From Solobacterium sp. (GTDB taxonomy: Bacteria > Bacillota_I > Bacilli_A > Erysipelotrichales > Erysipelotrichaceae): a DNA stretch of 54,944 bases. The notes beneath the pieces are model-generated. The model was not told the DNA's origin. It made no database searches and saw only the letters and a program-made list of their open reading frames with translations. The position numbers and the translations under genes were made by a program. The stretch's first letter is position 1; each line of letters starts with the position of its first letter. Positions 26,300 to 36,178 of the stretch are shown one piece after another. The DNA is taken from the NCBI GenBank assembly GCA_024680365.1, contig JAILCN010000094.1, positions 1 through 54,944 of the forward strand, in the 5' to 3' direction.

Positions 26300-27235
26300 T
26301 TACTCAAATTGTTTTCCGATCAGGCTTCTGCCGGCACCATTGGCGAACGCGTCCGCGCTCATTCTGTTCTTGCCTTCCATCTGCAGTTCCAGAATGTCCA
26401 CAAAGCCGCCTTTGCAGGCAATTCTCATGCCGCCGTTCTCAAAGCCTGTTACTGTTCCTGTTTTACAGCTGTGCTCCGCCTCTTCTTTGCGGGCCTTGTA
26501 GAATTTGATCCGTTTTCCGTTTACCACACCATAGCTGATCGGCCAGTCGATCAGAGCCCTGATATGGTTATATGCCTGATGAACATCTTCTTCCGCAAAG
26601 CGGACCATTTCATCTTCCCGGCTGATATTCGGCGCCAGCACCACTCCTGCTTCATCCTGTTCTGTTCCCGGCAGCTTTCCTTCCAGATACAGAGGCAGGT
26701 TCTCTCTGAGCAGCAGAGCCGCGTCTTCTTCCAGAACAAGATTCAGATCTTCCGTCGTCATGTCGGGAAGGATCTCTCTTCTGCAGCAGGCATAGACTTT
26801 TCCGGCATCCATTGCTTTCACCATCTGCATCAGGCAGACGCCGGTCTCTTTGTCGCCGTTCATGACTGCTCTGTGCACCGGAGCGCCGCCGCGGTACTTC
26901 GGAAGCAGTGAAGGATGTACATTCAGGCATCCGTATTTCGGCGCATTCAGAATGATCTCAGGAACGAACTGACCATACGCGCATGTTACGATCAGCTCCG
27001 GTTCAAGTGCCAGTATGCTGTCTGCCTCGGCTCTGAGCTTCACCGGCTGGATCACAGGGATGCCGTATTGTTCTGCCAGAGCATGGACAGGCGTCTTTTC
27101 TATCGTATGTCTGCGGCCGACCGGTTTGTCCGGCTGGGAAACGACAGCCGCGATATTCTGACCTTCATCGATCAGTTCCTGCAGGATGCGGCAGGCAAAC
27201 TGCGGGGTTCCAAAAAAAATAATACGAGGTTTCAT
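26300..27235 (-). CDS. fmt: Methionyl-tRNA formyltransferase
   Basis: Formylates initiator Met-tRNA with 10-formyl-tetrahydrofolate. The catalytic domain begins [11 protein letters not shown] and contains the family signature [15 protein letters not shown] with the active-site His-Pro; the C-terminal half is the OB-like tRNA-binding domain. The chosen start at 27235 gives 311 residues, close to the usual length, and has AAGGAGG upstream. The frame is open for 10 more codons. In many Bacillota fmt lies next to def, priA and rsmB. Here it heads a fmt-lepA-hemW group and priA-rsmB are 26 kb away. Confidence 0.95.
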   Translation of the reverse strand: MKPRIIFFGTPQFACRILQELIDEGQNIAAVVSQPDKPVGRRHTIEKTPVHALAEQYGIPVIQPVKLRAEADSILALEPELIVTCAYGQFVPEIILNAPKYGCLNVHPSLLPKYRGGAPVHRAVMNGDKETGVCLMQMVKAMDAGKVYACCRREILPDMTTEDLNLVLEEDAALLLRENLPLYLEGKLPGTEQDEAGVVLAPNISREDEMVRFAEEDVHQAYNHIRALIDWPISYGVVNGKRIKFYKARKEEAEHSCKTGTVTGFENGGMRIACKGGFVDILELQMEGKNRMSADAFANGAGRSLIGKQFE

Positions 27236-27263
27236 TGTTGATCTGCCTCCTTGTCTGTCAGTC

Positions 27264-27269
27264 ATTATA
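27264..27269 (-). promoter_or_regulatory. Candidate -10 of the fmt operon
   Basis: Minus-strand TATAAT (27269-27264), about 29 bp before the fmt start. No good -35 was found at 16-18 bp. Confidence 0.4.
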
Positions 27270-27291
27270 CCTTACTATTTCATAATAATCA

Positions 27292-27320
27292 TTGCATTTT
27301 ATAAGGGTTATTGCTATAAT
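27292..27320 (+). promoter_or_regulatory. rpsT promoter
   Basis: TTGCAT (27292-27297), a 17-bp spacer and perfect TATAAT (27315-27320) preceded by TGC (extended -10). It is divergent from the fmt promoter. Confidence 0.8.
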
Positions 27321-27355
27321 TCCTGTTGCTTGGAAACAAAACAGGAGGTATGTTC

Positions 27356-27619
27356 ATGGCAAATATCAAGTCCCAGAAGAAGCGTGCGCTTACAAATCTG
27401 AAGAGACAGAGTGCTAGGACAGGTCAGAAAAGTCAGCTGAAGACAGCCATCAAGAAGGTTCTTGAAGCTGTTGCCGCAAATGACAAAGAAGCTGCTGTCT
27501 CTGCATATAATGAAGCAAACAAGGCTCTTGACAAGGCTGTCGCTGCGAATATCAAGAAAGATAACTACGCTGCCCGTCAGAAGTCCAGACTTGCAAAAGC
27601 AGTGAATTCCATTCAGTAA
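27356..27619 (+). CDS. rpsT: 30S ribosomal protein S20
   Basis: The 87-residue S20 protein, a helical bundle that binds 16S rRNA 5' and 3' minor domains. It starts MANIKSQKKRALTNLKRQ and ends with the typical KNNAARQKSRLAKAVNS-like helix. AGGAGGT lies 8 nt before the chosen ATG; the frame is open 10 codons further up with no support. It is monocistronic with its own promoter, and its terminator lies inside the 3' end of the convergent trmK gene. Confidence 0.96.
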   Translation: MANIKSQKKRALTNLKRQSARTGQKSQLKTAIKKVLEAVAANDKEAAVSAYNEANKALDKAVAANIKKDNYAARQKSRLAKAVNSIQ

Positions 27620-27638
27620 TCAGTTCATTACTGAAGAA

Positions 27639-28319
27639 TCAGCCGTCATGTGACGGTTTTTTTGTTGCCTCCTGCCAGAGCACGATCCGTTTTCTGACGA
27701 AATCCGCCTGAGGAGACGCCGGATTCATCTTTGCCAGGATCTTTTCCTGTGCCGCGATCGTGCGGCGGCAGAAATCAAGATATTCTTCACTTCCTCTTTC
27801 CATCAGCAAAGGTCCGCATTCCAGTTCAGTTTCCGTATACGGCGCATGCGGCTCTGTATTGAAGGAAATGATCACATAATCAAATCCCCGGTCTGAAACG
27901 AGTGCTTCATCGAGGATCGTAAAGCCATGGGTACTGATCCATTCCCGCATCTCTCTGACGTTGCGGTTGACTTCCACGATGATCTGTTTCAGCATGCCGA
28001 TCCGTCCGATTGCTTTTTCCAGGATCGCAGCAGCGGTGTAATAGCCCATGCCGGCAATCACAGCGCACTCTGTATCCATCGGCACATTGTCAAAACCATC
28101 GGACAGGATGACTTCGATCTGATCCTGCATGCCGGCAGCTGCGATCGTTTTTCTGGCGCTCTTCAGAGGTCCTTCCGCGATATCACATGCGTAGACTTTC
28201 GGACAGATCCCTCCGCGCACAAGGGAAACAGGAAGAAGAGCGTGATCGGTGCCGATATCGGCAGCGACCACACCCTTCATTACCATATCAGAGATTTTTT
28301 CAAGTCTGATGTTTCTCAT
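27639..28319 (-). CDS. trmK: tRNA (adenine22-N1)-methyltransferase (TrmK)
   Basis: Makes m1A22 in the D-arm of certain tRNAs in Gram-positive bacteria. The 226-residue protein starts [26 protein letters not shown], with the SAM-binding GTDHA characteristic of the YqfN/TrmK family, followed by AVIAGMGYY. Its ATG overlaps the rpoD stop by four bases (ATGA). The rpoD-trmK neighbourhood is also seen in Bacillus. The last codons overlap the rpsT terminator from the opposite strand. Confidence 0.92.
   Translation of the reverse strand: MRNIRLEKISDMVMKGVVAADIGTDHALLPVSLVRGGICPKVYACDIAEGPLKSARKTIAAAGMQDQIEVILSDGFDNVPMDTECAVIAGMGYYTAAAILEKAIGRIGMLKQIIVEVNRNVREMREWISTHGFTILDEALVSDRGFDYVIISFNTEPHAPYTETELECGPLLMERGSEEYLDFCRRTIAAQEKILAKMNPASPQADFVRKRIVLWQEATKKPSHDG
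27643..27663 (+). terminator. rpsT terminator inside the trmK coding end
   Basis: CCGTC/GACGG stem (27643-27647 with 27652-27656), 4-nt loop ATGT, then seven T residues. On the other strand the same bases encode the last residues of TrmK (KKPSHDG). Confidence 0.8.
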
Positions 28320-30169
28320 TTATCAAAGAAGTCCTTCAGGCGTTTGGAACGGGTAGGATGCTTTAATTTTCTCAGTGCTTTCGCTTCGATCTGACGGATA
28401 CGCTCTCTTGTGACATTGAATTCTTTGCCGACTTCTTCCAGTGTTCTGGTCCTGCCGTCATACAAGCCGAAGCGCAGACGGAGCACCTTCTCTTCTCTGT
28501 CAGTCAGACCGCTGAGCACGTTGTTGATCTCGTCTTTCAGCAGCTGATTGCTGGCATACTGATCCGGACCCATTGCTTCCTTATCTTCAATGAAGTCACC
28601 GAGATGTGAATCATCTTCTTCACCGATCGGTGTTTCCAGGGAAACAGGTTCGAGAGCGATCTTCTGGATCTCACGTACTTTCTCCGGAGAAATGCCGTCC
28701 ATTCTGGCACTGATCTCTTCCGCCGAAGGATCACGGCCGAGTTCCTGAACGAGCTGTCTCTGCACGCGGGTCAGCTTATTGATCGTTTCAACCATATGGA
28801 CAGGAATACGGATCGTTCTTGCCTGGTCAGCGATCGCACGCGTGATCGCCTGGCGGATCCACCATGTCGCATACGTACTGAACTTGAATCCTTTTCTATA
28901 ATCGAATTTCTCTACCGCTTTGACCAGACCCATATTGCCTTCCTGGATCAGATCAAGGAACAGCATTCCGCGGCCGACATATTTTTTCGCGATGGAGACA
29001 ACAAGACGGAGGTTGGAAGAGATCAGAATGCTTCTGGCTTCTTCATCTCCTTCTTCGATCCTTCTCGCGATCTCGGGCTCATCTTCCGGCTTCAGCAGCG
29101 GTACGCGGCCGATTTCTTTCAGATACATCTTGACCGGGTCATTGAGCTGAACAGAAGCAGATCTGGTATATGCGTTCAGATCAGGGATCTGATAGGAATC
29201 AAATTCTTCTTCATCTTCTGAATCATCAGCGCCGTCAAGATCACCGTTATCATCTATGATATCCAGATCAGATTCATCATCTGTCATCTCTTCGATATCT
29301 TCATCTTCCTGGATGCGGATATTCTCATCATTGAACCAGTCCCAGAGAGAATCCATGTCTTCATCAGAAAGATCCAGATGTTCCAGAGCAGCCATAATAT
29401 CTTTCTGATAGATCATTCCGTCCGCTTTGAAAACATAAATGAATTCTTCCTTCATCTCATCAAGATTCTTCAGAATCTTGTGTTTTCCTTCTTTTTTGTA
29501 GACTTCGATCGCTGTCTTTGTCTCTCTGAGGATCGAACGGACAGGAGGAACGAACTCCACTTCTTCCCTGACGCTCACTTCTTCCGTGATTTCCGGTTCT
29601 TCTGCAGGCTTGCTTTCTTCCTTCTTCACGGATCTCGCAGCTTTCTTTTTCGTTTCTTTGACAGGTTCTTCAGCCGGCTTCGCTTCCTCAGCGGCCGGTT
29701 CAGCTTCTTTTACTTTTTTCTTTGTTTCTTTCTTAGCGGCTTTCGCAGGAGCTTCCTTTTCAGCAGTCTCCTTCTTTGCGGCTGTCTTTTTCGCTGCAGG
29801 TTTGGATCCCTCTGCTGTTTCCTTCTTCTTCGCAGATGTTTTTGTTTCTGCTTTCTTCGGTTCTTCAGCAGTCTTTTTCGCAGCAGCCTTTTTCACGGTT
29901 TCTTTTTTCGGTTCTTCTTTTGCCGCTTTCTGGTCCGCAGAAGCTTTCTTCGCAGCAGTCTTTTTTACTGCGGGTTCTTCGTTCTTTGCGGCTGTCTTTT
30001 TTGTTGTCTTCTTTGTTTCAGCAGCTGTTTCTTTCTTCGCTGCGGAGGCTTTTTCGGCAGTTTTCTTTACTGCCGGTTTCGCTGCGGTCTTCTTTTCCAC
30101 AGTTTTTGAAGAAGTGCTCTTTGCAGGAGCTTTTCTCTTTGTTTCAGTTTCAGTTGTCTTTTTCTTCAT
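28316..30169 (-). CDS. rpoD: Primary RNA polymerase sigma factor (SigA/RpoD) with long Lys/Ala-rich extension
   Basis: The housekeeping sigma factor, which guides RNA polymerase to -10/-35 promoters. From the ATG at 30169 it is 617 residues; SigA of Bacillus has about 370. Residues 1 to about 195 are a low-complexity Lys/Ala/Glu/Thr stretch with repeated KKTAAK-type units. Region 1.1 follows (about 210-285), then an acidic linker, region 1.2 ([16 protein letters not shown]), region 2 ([22 protein letters not shown]), region 3, and region 4 with its helix-turn-helix ([17 protein letters not shown]). GGAGG sits 7 nt before the ATG, within the overlapping end of dnaG; a TTG one codon upstream is less well placed. 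Confidence 0.95.
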   Translation of the reverse strand: MKKKTTETETKRKAPAKSTSSKTVEKKTAAKPAVKKTAEKASAAKKETAAETKKTTKKTAAKNEEPAVKKTAAKKASADQKAAKEEPKKETVKKAAAKKTAEEPKKAETKTSAKKKETAEGSKPAAKKTAAKKETAEKEAPAKAAKKETKKKVKEAEPAAEEAKPAEEPVKETKKKAARSVKKEESKPAEEPEITEEVSVREEVEFVPPVRSILRETKTAIEVYKKEGKHKILKNLDEMKEEFIYVFKADGMIYQKDIMAALEHLDLSDEDMDSLWDWFNDENIRIQEDEDIEEMTDDESDLDIIDDNGDLDGADDSEDEEEFDSYQIPDLNAYTRSASVQLNDPVKMYLKEIGRVPLLKPEDEPEIARRIEEGDEEARSILISSNLRLVVSIAKKYVGRGMLFLDLIQEGNMGLVKAVEKFDYRKGFKFSTYATWWIRQAITRAIADQARTIRIPVHMVETINKLTRVQRQLVQELGRDPSAEEISARMDGISPEKVREIQKIALEPVSLETPIGEEDDSHLGDFIEDKEAMGPDQYASNQLLKDEINNVLSGLTDREEKVLRLRFGLYDGRTRTLEEVGKEFNVTRERIRQIEAKALRKLKHPTRSKRLKDFFDK

Positions 30170-31892
30170 CAATATACCTCCGTAGTTCTCTGATACATGC
30201 GCTGTATCTGTTCAGGATCAGTTCCCTGGTCTCCTGATTCAGATCAGCTTTCAACTGTTGTTTGTACGCATCTGCTTCTTTGGTCAGCGATTCGATCTTG
30301 ACCCTTCTGATGGCTCCGGCCATGATTTTCTCGTCATATGGCTCGGGATCTTCATACGCCAGCTTGCTGATGAGATTTCTGACGTTCTGGTCATCTGCCT
30401 CATCCATCAGGGATGAAGGATCCGCTTTCCCTGACCGGTGAACGGCATCAAGTATGATCAGCGCTGTCCGCTGTCTGATACTGTCAGTCAGAAATCCGAG
30501 TTCTTCTTCAAATTTCCTGGCTGCCTGGGTGGAATTCATGATCTGTTTCAGGATCATTTCTTCCGCTTTCTGCGTCCCGCTGACGATCGTCACGGAATTC
30601 AGCGGCCGCGCTGTCTCCTTGGGCTTCACCGGAGCAGTTTCAAGATGGAATCCGGTCAGGGCGGAAAGTTTTTCCGTGAAATAGCGGCGGTCTATATCAT
30701 CCTGCAGCTGGCTGATCTCTGACATGACCTTTTCTGCCATTTCTTTTTTTTCAAGATAGCTGTTCAGATTCGTTCTGCTCTCAAAATAGGAGAGTACAAA
30801 TTCCATCCATGTGATCTCCTGCTTCAGCATTGTCCGCAGAGCTTCCGCTCCCTGATTCCGCAGGATCTCATCCGGATCTAGACCAGTTTTATTCTGAACG
30901 ATCAGTACTTCACAGCCTTCTTTTCTCAGCATTCCCGCTGCCCGGTATGTTGCCGCCTGGCCGGCATTGTCGCCGTCGTAGCAGAACACGGTTTTCGCCG
31001 CCATGTTTCTGAGCAGACGGATCTGATTTTCCGTACAGGATGTACCAAGCGTGCAGACAGCATTCTGAATTCCTGCTCGGTACAGAGCAATCACATCCGT
31101 CACGCCTTCGCACACATACACCCTGCCTTCCCGGCGGGCTGCCATCTTGGCGCGGTGATAGTTATAAACGATATCACCTTTGGTAAACAGTTCGGTTTCT
31201 GTTGTGTTGATGTATTTGGAAGGATTGGAAGGATCCAGCGTTCTGGCGCTGAAGCCGATCGGATTGCCTGCCGTATCATGGATCGGAAAAGCGATCCGGC
31301 CGCTGAAGACATCATGCATGCCGCTTTCTGTCATCCGCCCGAGATTGCAGGAAACGATATCCCTGTCGTCATATCCTTTGGCGTGGAGGAAGCGGTACAG
31401 ACTGTCTGCCGGCGGATTGTATCCGATCTGGAAGGCGTTCCGGACATCAGCGTTCATCCCTCTTTTTTCCAGATACTCTTTTTCATGCGCCGCGTCCTGC
31501 GTATCGATCTGGTACATCATGTAGCGGATCGACTCATTCATGACCTGATACAGCTTTTCGCGGTGCGGATCTTCTTTTTTAACTGCGGCTTCCGGTTCAA
31601 CAGAGAGCGGATAGCCGACCAGCGAGGCAACTCTTCCGACTGCGGCCGGAAAAGAGATCTTTTCATAGTTCTGCACAAATGTGAAGACATTTCCGCCTGC
31701 CCCGCAGACAAAACATTTATAGATCTGTCTGTCAGGATTGAGATTCAGCGAAGGACTGTGGTCATCATGAAACGGACATACAGCTTTGTACGCTTTTCCC
31801 TGACGATGGATCTGCAGGTAATGCCCGACGATATCGACGATATCGGCACGCTGCCTGACAGCATTGATTTCTTCTTCGCTGATCCTGACCAT
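30150..31892 (-). CDS. dnaG: DNA primase
   Basis: Makes RNA primers at the replication fork. The 580-residue protein has the N-terminal zinc domain (C39, H42, C60, C63 in CPFHDD and [10 protein letters not shown]), the RNA polymerase core with the TOPRIM fold ([25 protein letters not shown]) and a C-terminal helicase-binding domain. AAAGGATAGA precedes the ATG. Its last 20 bp overlap the start of rpoD in another frame, so the rpoD ribosome site lies inside dnaG. The glyS-dnaG-rpoD order resembles the macromolecular-synthesis operon of Bacillota. Confidence 0.97.
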   Translation of the reverse strand: MVRISEEEINAVRQRADIVDIVGHYLQIHRQGKAYKAVCPFHDDHSPSLNLNPDRQIYKCFVCGAGGNVFTFVQNYEKISFPAAVGRVASLVGYPLSVEPEAAVKKEDPHREKLYQVMNESIRYMMYQIDTQDAAHEKEYLEKRGMNADVRNAFQIGYNPPADSLYRFLHAKGYDDRDIVSCNLGRMTESGMHDVFSGRIAFPIHDTAGNPIGFSARTLDPSNPSKYINTTETELFTKGDIVYNYHRAKMAARREGRVYVCEGVTDVIALYRAGIQNAVCTLGTSCTENQIRLLRNMAAKTVFCYDGDNAGQAATYRAAGMLRKEGCEVLIVQNKTGLDPDEILRNQGAEALRTMLKQEITWMEFVLSYFESRTNLNSYLEKKEMAEKVMSEISQLQDDIDRRYFTEKLSALTGFHLETAPVKPKETARPLNSVTIVSGTQKAEEMILKQIMNSTQAARKFEEELGFLTDSIRQRTALIILDAVHRSGKADPSSLMDEADDQNVRNLISKLAYEDPEPYDEKIMAGAIRRVKIESLTKEADAYKQQLKADLNQETRELILNRYSACIRELRRYIDEEKDN

Positions 31893-31908
31893 TCTATCCT
31901 TTCTGAAC

Positions 31909-33285
31909 TCAGAAACGGATCTCTTTGCAGATCTTCGTTCTGACTTCCTCGACGCTCATGCGCTCCTGTTCCATGGAATCACGGTAACGGATCGTTACGG
32001 TTCCGTCAGCGAGCGTCTGATCATCTACAGTAATGCAGTACGGTGTTCCGATCTCATCCATGCGGCGGTATCTCTTGCCGATGGAACCGGCTTCGTCATA
32101 CTGAACAGAGAAATCGTACGAGAGATCTTTATAGATCTCCTGTGCTTTTTCACCATGATCCTTTTTCTTGAGAGGCAGGATCGCAGCCTTGACCGGCGCA
32201 AGCACCGGTGAGAAGCGCATGACGATACGCTTGTCTCCGTTTTCAAGCAGTTCTTCATCATAAGCATCCGTGAAGAACATGAATAACAGTCTTTCAACGC
32301 CGACTGCCGGTTCAACAACATACGGAATGAACTTCTCGTTTGTTGTCGGATCAAGATAAGTCATATCCTTGCCGGACATTTCAGCATGCTGACTCAGGTC
32401 ATAATCGGTGCGGTCTGCGATGCCCCAGAGCTCACCCCAGCCCCACGGGAATTTATATTCAATATCCGTTGTTGCCTTGGAATAGAAGCTCAGTTCTTCC
32501 TTCTCATGATCGCGGAATCTGAGGTTCTCAGGATTTCCGCCGAGACTCAGGATCCACTCCATGCAGAAGTTGCGCCAGTACGGGAACCAGTCATCATCTG
32601 TTCCCGGCGCGCAGAAGAATTCCATTTCCATCTGTTCGAACTCACGGGTACGGAAGATGAAGTTGCCCGGTGTGATCTCATTACGGAAGGATTTGCCGAT
32701 CTGACCGATTCCGAAAGGCAGCTTCTTGCGATATGCGCGCTGTACATTTTTGAAATCAACGAACATGCCCTGAGCAGTTTCCGGACGCAGGTAGATCGTG
32801 TTCTTCGCATCTTCCACTGTTCCCTGGAATGTTTTAAACATCAGATTGAACTGTCTGATCGGAGTGAAGTCATGGGCTCCGCAGTCAGGACAGGGAATAT
32901 GATTCTCATGAATAAACTGTTCCATCTGCTCGTTGGACCAGCCTTCGCATGTAACAGTTCCTTTAGACCAGTTTTCGATCAGCTGGTCGGCACGGTGACG
33001 TGTCTTGCACTGACGGCAGTCCATCAGAGGATCAGAGAATCCCTTCAGATGCCCGGATGCTTCCCATACTTTCGGGTTCATCAGGATCGCTGCCTGTATT
33101 TCAACATTGTTGGGATCTTCCTGAATGAATTTCTTCTGCCATGCCCGCTTGATGTTGTCTTTCAGCATGACGCCGTACGGGCCAAAATCCCATGTATTGC
33201 TCAGACCGCCATAGATCTCAGAACCCTGAAAAACAAAACCGGTCGTTTTAGCGTGGGATACGATCAAATCAAATGTTTTATCCAT
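31909..33285 (-). CDS. glyS: Glycyl-tRNA synthetase, single-chain dimeric type
   Basis: Class II synthetase that charges tRNA-Gly. This is the alpha2 form of 458 residues, as in many Gram-positives, not the two-subunit alpha2beta2 form. It shows [19 protein letters not shown], the insertion with cysteine pairs (CRQCKTRH and CPDCGAHD), the class II motif 2 region ([25 protein letters not shown]) and motif 3 near GVERLL, then the anticodon-binding domain. AAGGAG precedes the ATG. It opens the glyS-dnaG-rpoD-trmK transcript and has a strong promoter but no T-box leader. Confidence 0.97.
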   Translation of the reverse strand: MDKTFDLIVSHAKTTGFVFQGSEIYGGLSNTWDFGPYGVMLKDNIKRAWQKKFIQEDPNNVEIQAAILMNPKVWEASGHLKGFSDPLMDCRQCKTRHRADQLIENWSKGTVTCEGWSNEQMEQFIHENHIPCPDCGAHDFTPIRQFNLMFKTFQGTVEDAKNTIYLRPETAQGMFVDFKNVQRAYRKKLPFGIGQIGKSFRNEITPGNFIFRTREFEQMEMEFFCAPGTDDDWFPYWRNFCMEWILSLGGNPENLRFRDHEKEELSFYSKATTDIEYKFPWGWGELWGIADRTDYDLSQHAEMSGKDMTYLDPTTNEKFIPYVVEPAVGVERLLFMFFTDAYDEELLENGDKRIVMRFSPVLAPVKAAILPLKKKDHGEKAQEIYKDLSYDFSVQYDEAGSIGKRYRRMDEIGTPYCITVDDQTLADGTVTIRYRDSMEQERMSVEEVRTKICKEIRF

Positions 33286-33324
33286 ATTAAAAACTCCTTC
33301 CGTTTTGATACCATAATCTTTCGT

Positions 33325-33353
33325 AGTATAGCACTTTCAAAATGCTCATTCAA
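33325..33353 (-). promoter_or_regulatory. Promoter of the glyS-dnaG-rpoD-trmK operon
   Basis: Minus strand TTGAAT (33353-33348), a 17-bp spacer and TATACT (33330-33325) preceded by TGC (extended -10). The -35 lies across the end of recO and shares one base with its stop codon. Confidence 0.8.
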
Positions 33354-34095
33354 TGGACAAGATGCGCTTAAAAAAGGAAAATGAACGGATTTGCATGCCT
33401 GTATGAAGACGGATCATTTCCATCAGGATCTCCAGGTCTTCCAGACGCATTCCGCCGGCTTCTTCTGTATATCTGATCTGTCTGAGACCGCCCTTTACCG
33501 CCAGCCGGAAACGGCGCAGTCTCGCCGGCGTGCTGGGCGGCACATTGAGCAGAGATGCACAGTCCGCACACAGGAACCCGCCTTCCGCAGCACTGACAGC
33601 GGAAACGGTCGTGCTGAAGCAGCGTACGCACTCATCGACGTCCGCCGCAATGCCAAACAGCCCCATCATATCTGACGCATAGAGAAAGAGAACTGTACAG
33701 GGATCCTTTCCCTCATTCAGCAGGGTCAGCGCCTGACGGGTCAGACTGTACTGTTCTTCTGATGATTCAGCTTCTTCCTGCATGCAGAAAAGATCGGCGA
33801 TCTCGCAGACCATTCCCGCTGCGGCAGAAAGATCCAGATCTTCATGAAGCTTCCGGAACAGCTGCACCGTCCGTGCTGTCTTCAGGCGGAACATGGTCCT
33901 GCCCTGTTTATGATCATACTGGAACTGTGCTTCCGTAAACGGCAGCACCGATCCGGCATTTTTGCTTGCCATTTTTCTGACGCCGCCCGCAATAAAAGAC
34001 AGTTTTCCGTATTCCGCGGTCAAAACTGTCAGTATCGCGTCAGCTTCTCTGTAATCGGTCTGTTTCAGAATCAGCGCCGTGACAGAATCATTCAT
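33346..34095 (-). CDS. recO: DNA repair protein RecO
   Basis: Recombination mediator that loads RecA on SSB-coated DNA with RecR. Starting at 34095 (MNDSVTALILKQTDYREADAI) gives 249 residues, the normal length; a GGAGGAG site precedes it. The frame is open 31 codons further into era but this is not supported. The N-terminal OB fold is followed by a helical domain with a zinc-type CVRC and CADC pair. It overlaps the era stop by 8 bp. era-recO pairing is widespread in Bacillota. Confidence 0.93.
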   Translation of the reverse strand: MNDSVTALILKQTDYREADAILTVLTAEYGKLSFIAGGVRKMASKNAGSVLPFTEAQFQYDHKQGRTMFRLKTARTVQLFRKLHEDLDLSAAAGMVCEIADLFCMQEEAESSEEQYSLTRQALTLLNEGKDPCTVLFLYASDMMGLFGIAADVDECVRCFSTTVSAVSAAEGGFLCADCASLLNVPPSTPARLRRFRLAVKGGLRQIRYTEEAGGMRLEDLEILMEMIRLHTGMQIRSFSFFKRILSIE

Positions 34096-34981
34096 CGAAA
34101 AGATCTCCTCCGTACCCGTATTCGCTGATCCTTGCGTCCCTTGAACGCCATTCATCCTCGACCCGTACAAACAGTTCGAGATACACATTCATGCCAAGCA
34201 GTTTTTCAATATCTGCCCTGGCCAGGGTGCCGATCTTTTTCAGCATCGTTCCCTGTTTGCCGATCATGATGCCTTTCTGGCTCTGTTTCTCAACCAGGAT
34301 CACAGCCTGAATATAACAGGCGTTTTTTCTGAATTCCTTGTTTTCGATCTTGACTGCCGCCGCATGGGGAACTTCTTCCTCCGTGCAGGTCAGCACTTTT
34401 TCACGGATCAGCTCAGCGATCCGGAAGTTTTCCGCACCGTCGCTGATGATCTCGGCAGGATACAGAAGATCACCTTCCGGCAGATACTTCTTTGTCGTCC
34501 GGATCAGGTCATCAAAGGAACGGCCGAACTTTGCAGAAATGGGAAAATACTCCGCAAAATCAAAGCGTGCCTGCCAGGACTGCAGATTGTGCAGGATCTT
34601 CGCTCTGTCCATCTTGTCGCATTTATTCAGGATCAGAAAAACCGGCAGCCCGGTATTGGCTACCATCTGCAGAACAAACGCGTCTCCTTTTCCGTAAGGC
34701 ACCGATCCGTCAACGACCAGATAGATCAGATCCACACCCTGGATCACATCAGCCGCCTGCTTGTTCATGCGTACACCGAGACGATACTGTGCCTTGTGAA
34801 TGCCCGGCGTATCCGTAAATATGATCTGACTGTCTTCATCCGTTCTGATGCCGCGGATCTCGGAACGCGTCGTCTGGGGACGGTCCGAAACTATTGCGAT
34901 CTTTTCTTTTACCAGAGCGTTGATCAGCGTGCTTTTTCCGGCGTTCGGTCTTCCGGCCAGCGCCACAAAGCCGCTCCTCAT
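34088..34981 (-). CDS. era: GTPase Era
   Basis: Ribosome-assembly GTPase that binds the 3' end of 16S rRNA. The 297-residue protein has GRPNAGKST (G1, about 10-18), TTRSEIRG (G2), DTPGIHK (G3), NKCD (G4) and the C-terminal KH domain with IMIGKQGTMLKKIG. The ATG overlaps the cdd stop by four bases (ATGA). Confidence 0.97.
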   Translation of the reverse strand: MRSGFVALAGRPNAGKSTLINALVKEKIAIVSDRPQTTRSEIRGIRTDEDSQIIFTDTPGIHKAQYRLGVRMNKQAADVIQGVDLIYLVVDGSVPYGKGDAFVLQMVANTGLPVFLILNKCDKMDRAKILHNLQSWQARFDFAEYFPISAKFGRSFDDLIRTTKKYLPEGDLLYPAEIISDGAENFRIAELIREKVLTCTEEEVPHAAAVKIENKEFRKNACYIQAVILVEKQSQKGIMIGKQGTMLKKIGTLARADIEKLLGMNVYLELFVRVEDEWRSRDARISEYGYGGDLFDE

Positions 34982-35379
34982 CGGATCACATCCTCCATGC
35001 CGAACTGCATCGGCAGAAGTTCACGGATGCAGGTATCCATATTCTCTTTATGATTGCTGAGATAGATCGGCGTATCCTGCTCCAGCAGTTCGCCCAGTAC
35101 CTGGCGGCAGATCCCGCACGGTCCGGCAAGCCTGTCACCGTCGCTGACGATTGCCAGCGCCTTGATCGTTTCTTTCCGGTAGCCCCGTGAATATGCAGCG
35201 AATACAGCGCTTCTTTCCGCACAGTTCGTTGCGCCGTAGGAAGCATTTTCAATATTCGCGCCCCAGAACACCGTACCGTCGCAAGTCAGCACTGCCGCAC
35301 CGACATGATAATTGGAATACGGCGCATACGCATTTTCCATTGCCTTGAATGCTTCATTTACAAGTTCTTCCCTGTTCAT
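34978..35379 (-). CDS. cdd: Cytidine deaminase
   Basis: Converts cytidine and deoxycytidine to uridine and deoxyuridine in pyrimidine salvage. The 133-residue tetrameric form has the zinc ligands C53 (in NCAER, with catalytic E55), C88 and C91 (in PCGICRQ). It sits between dgkA and era, as in Bacillus, in the operon that runs from phoH to recO. AAAGGAACTTTT precedes the ATG. Confidence 0.96.
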   Translation of the reverse strand: MNREELVNEAFKAMENAYAPYSNYHVGAAVLTCDGTVFWGANIENASYGATNCAERSAVFAAYSRGYRKETIKALAIVSDGDRLAGPCGICRQVLGELLEQDTPIYLSNHKENMDTCIRELLPMQFGMEDVIR

Positions 35380-35392
35380 AAAAGTTCCTTTC

Positions 35393-35728
35393 TCAGCCGA
35401 TATGATGCAGCAGGATCAGCAGCGCGCAGACCAGCGCAGTCAGGGATGCCATAAGGACTGCTCCGGCTCCCAGATCCTTGATCCTGCGGATCTTTTCATT
35501 TTCATTCGCATCGTACAGATCGCAGACCTGTTCAATGCATGTGTTCAGCATCTCCGAGCAGATGACAAGCCCCATGCACACAATGACGACAAGCCATTCC
35601 GTCAGGTTCAGCTTCAGGACAAAGCCGGCAGTCAGCGCACAGAATGCCAGTATAAACTGTGTGCGGATACTGTGGTCGCACAGTCCGTCCATCAGTCCCC
35701 GGAACGCATTTTCGAATTTATCTTTCAT
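35393..35728 (-). CDS. dgkA: Diacylglycerol/undecaprenol kinase (DgkA family)
   Basis: Small integral membrane kinase of 111 residues with three membrane segments (about 28-45, 46-62 and 88-108). The active-site pattern is SEMLNTCIEQVCDLYD followed by KIRRIKDLGAGAVL. In Gram-positive bacteria these enzymes mainly phosphorylate undecaprenol, feeding the lipid carrier for wall synthesis; that is the likely substrate here. The start overlaps the ybeY stop (ATGA). Confidence 0.92.
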   Translation of the reverse strand: MKDKFENAFRGLMDGLCDHSIRTQFILAFCALTAGFVLKLNLTEWLVVIVCMGLVICSEMLNTCIEQVCDLYDANENEKIRRIKDLGAGAVLMASLTALVCALLILLHHIG

Positions 35729-36174
35729 ACACGCGGCACGATCGGATCCAGGATCTTATGCTGGAGATCCGTCATGATCTTTTCCTCTTTTTCTGTCATG
35801 TGATCATATCCGAGACAGTGCAGAAGACCATGGGCAAACAGGAAACCGATCTCACGTTCATAAGAATGCCCGTATTCTTTTGCCTGTTTCTTCGCATAGT
35901 TGATATTGATGAAGATATCACCGAGATCTGTATCTTCTTCCGCAATGAAGCTTTCCGCGTCACGGACAGCAAAACTGATGACATCCGTTGCCCTGTCAAT
36001 ACCGCGGTACTCACGGTTGATCTTGTGGATCGTCACCGAGCGCACAAATGTCACTGAGATCTCCAGATCATCTTCCAGGTCAAGCACTTTTTCGGCATTG
36101 CGCGCGATCCTGCGGAACATCTCGTACCATGACAGGATATTTTCATTTGTTCGGTTGATTAATGTAATTTCCAT
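35725..36174 (-). CDS. ybeY: Endoribonuclease YbeY
   Basis: Metal-dependent endoribonuclease for 16S rRNA 3' maturation and ribosome quality control. The 149-residue protein has the family zinc motif HGLLHCLGYDH (H115, H119, H125) and the RATDVISF strand. It follows phoH by 4 bp, the near-universal phoH-ybeY pairing, and AGGTGA precedes the ATG. Confidence 0.96.
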   Translation of the reverse strand: MEITLINRTNENILSWYEMFRRIARNAEKVLDLEDDLEISVTFVRSVTIHKINREYRGIDRATDVISFAVRDAESFIAEEDTDLGDIFININYAKKQAKEYGHSYEREIGFLFAHGLLHCLGYDHMTEKEEKIMTDLQHKILDPIVPRV

Positions 36175-36178
36175 ATAT

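Noticed and set aside
27321-27346. Hairpin TCCTGTT/AACAGGA covering the rpsT ribosome site
   Set aside because: The left arm lies at 27321-27327, at or before the expected transcription start, so it is probably not in the message. It is not offered as S20 autoregulation.
29378-30185. Phe/Ser/Leu-rich open frames opposite the rpoD extension
   Set aside because: Long Lys/Ala/Glu-coding runs leave stop-free Phe/Ser-rich frames on the opposite strand; no start signals or hydrophobic pattern of a true membrane protein.
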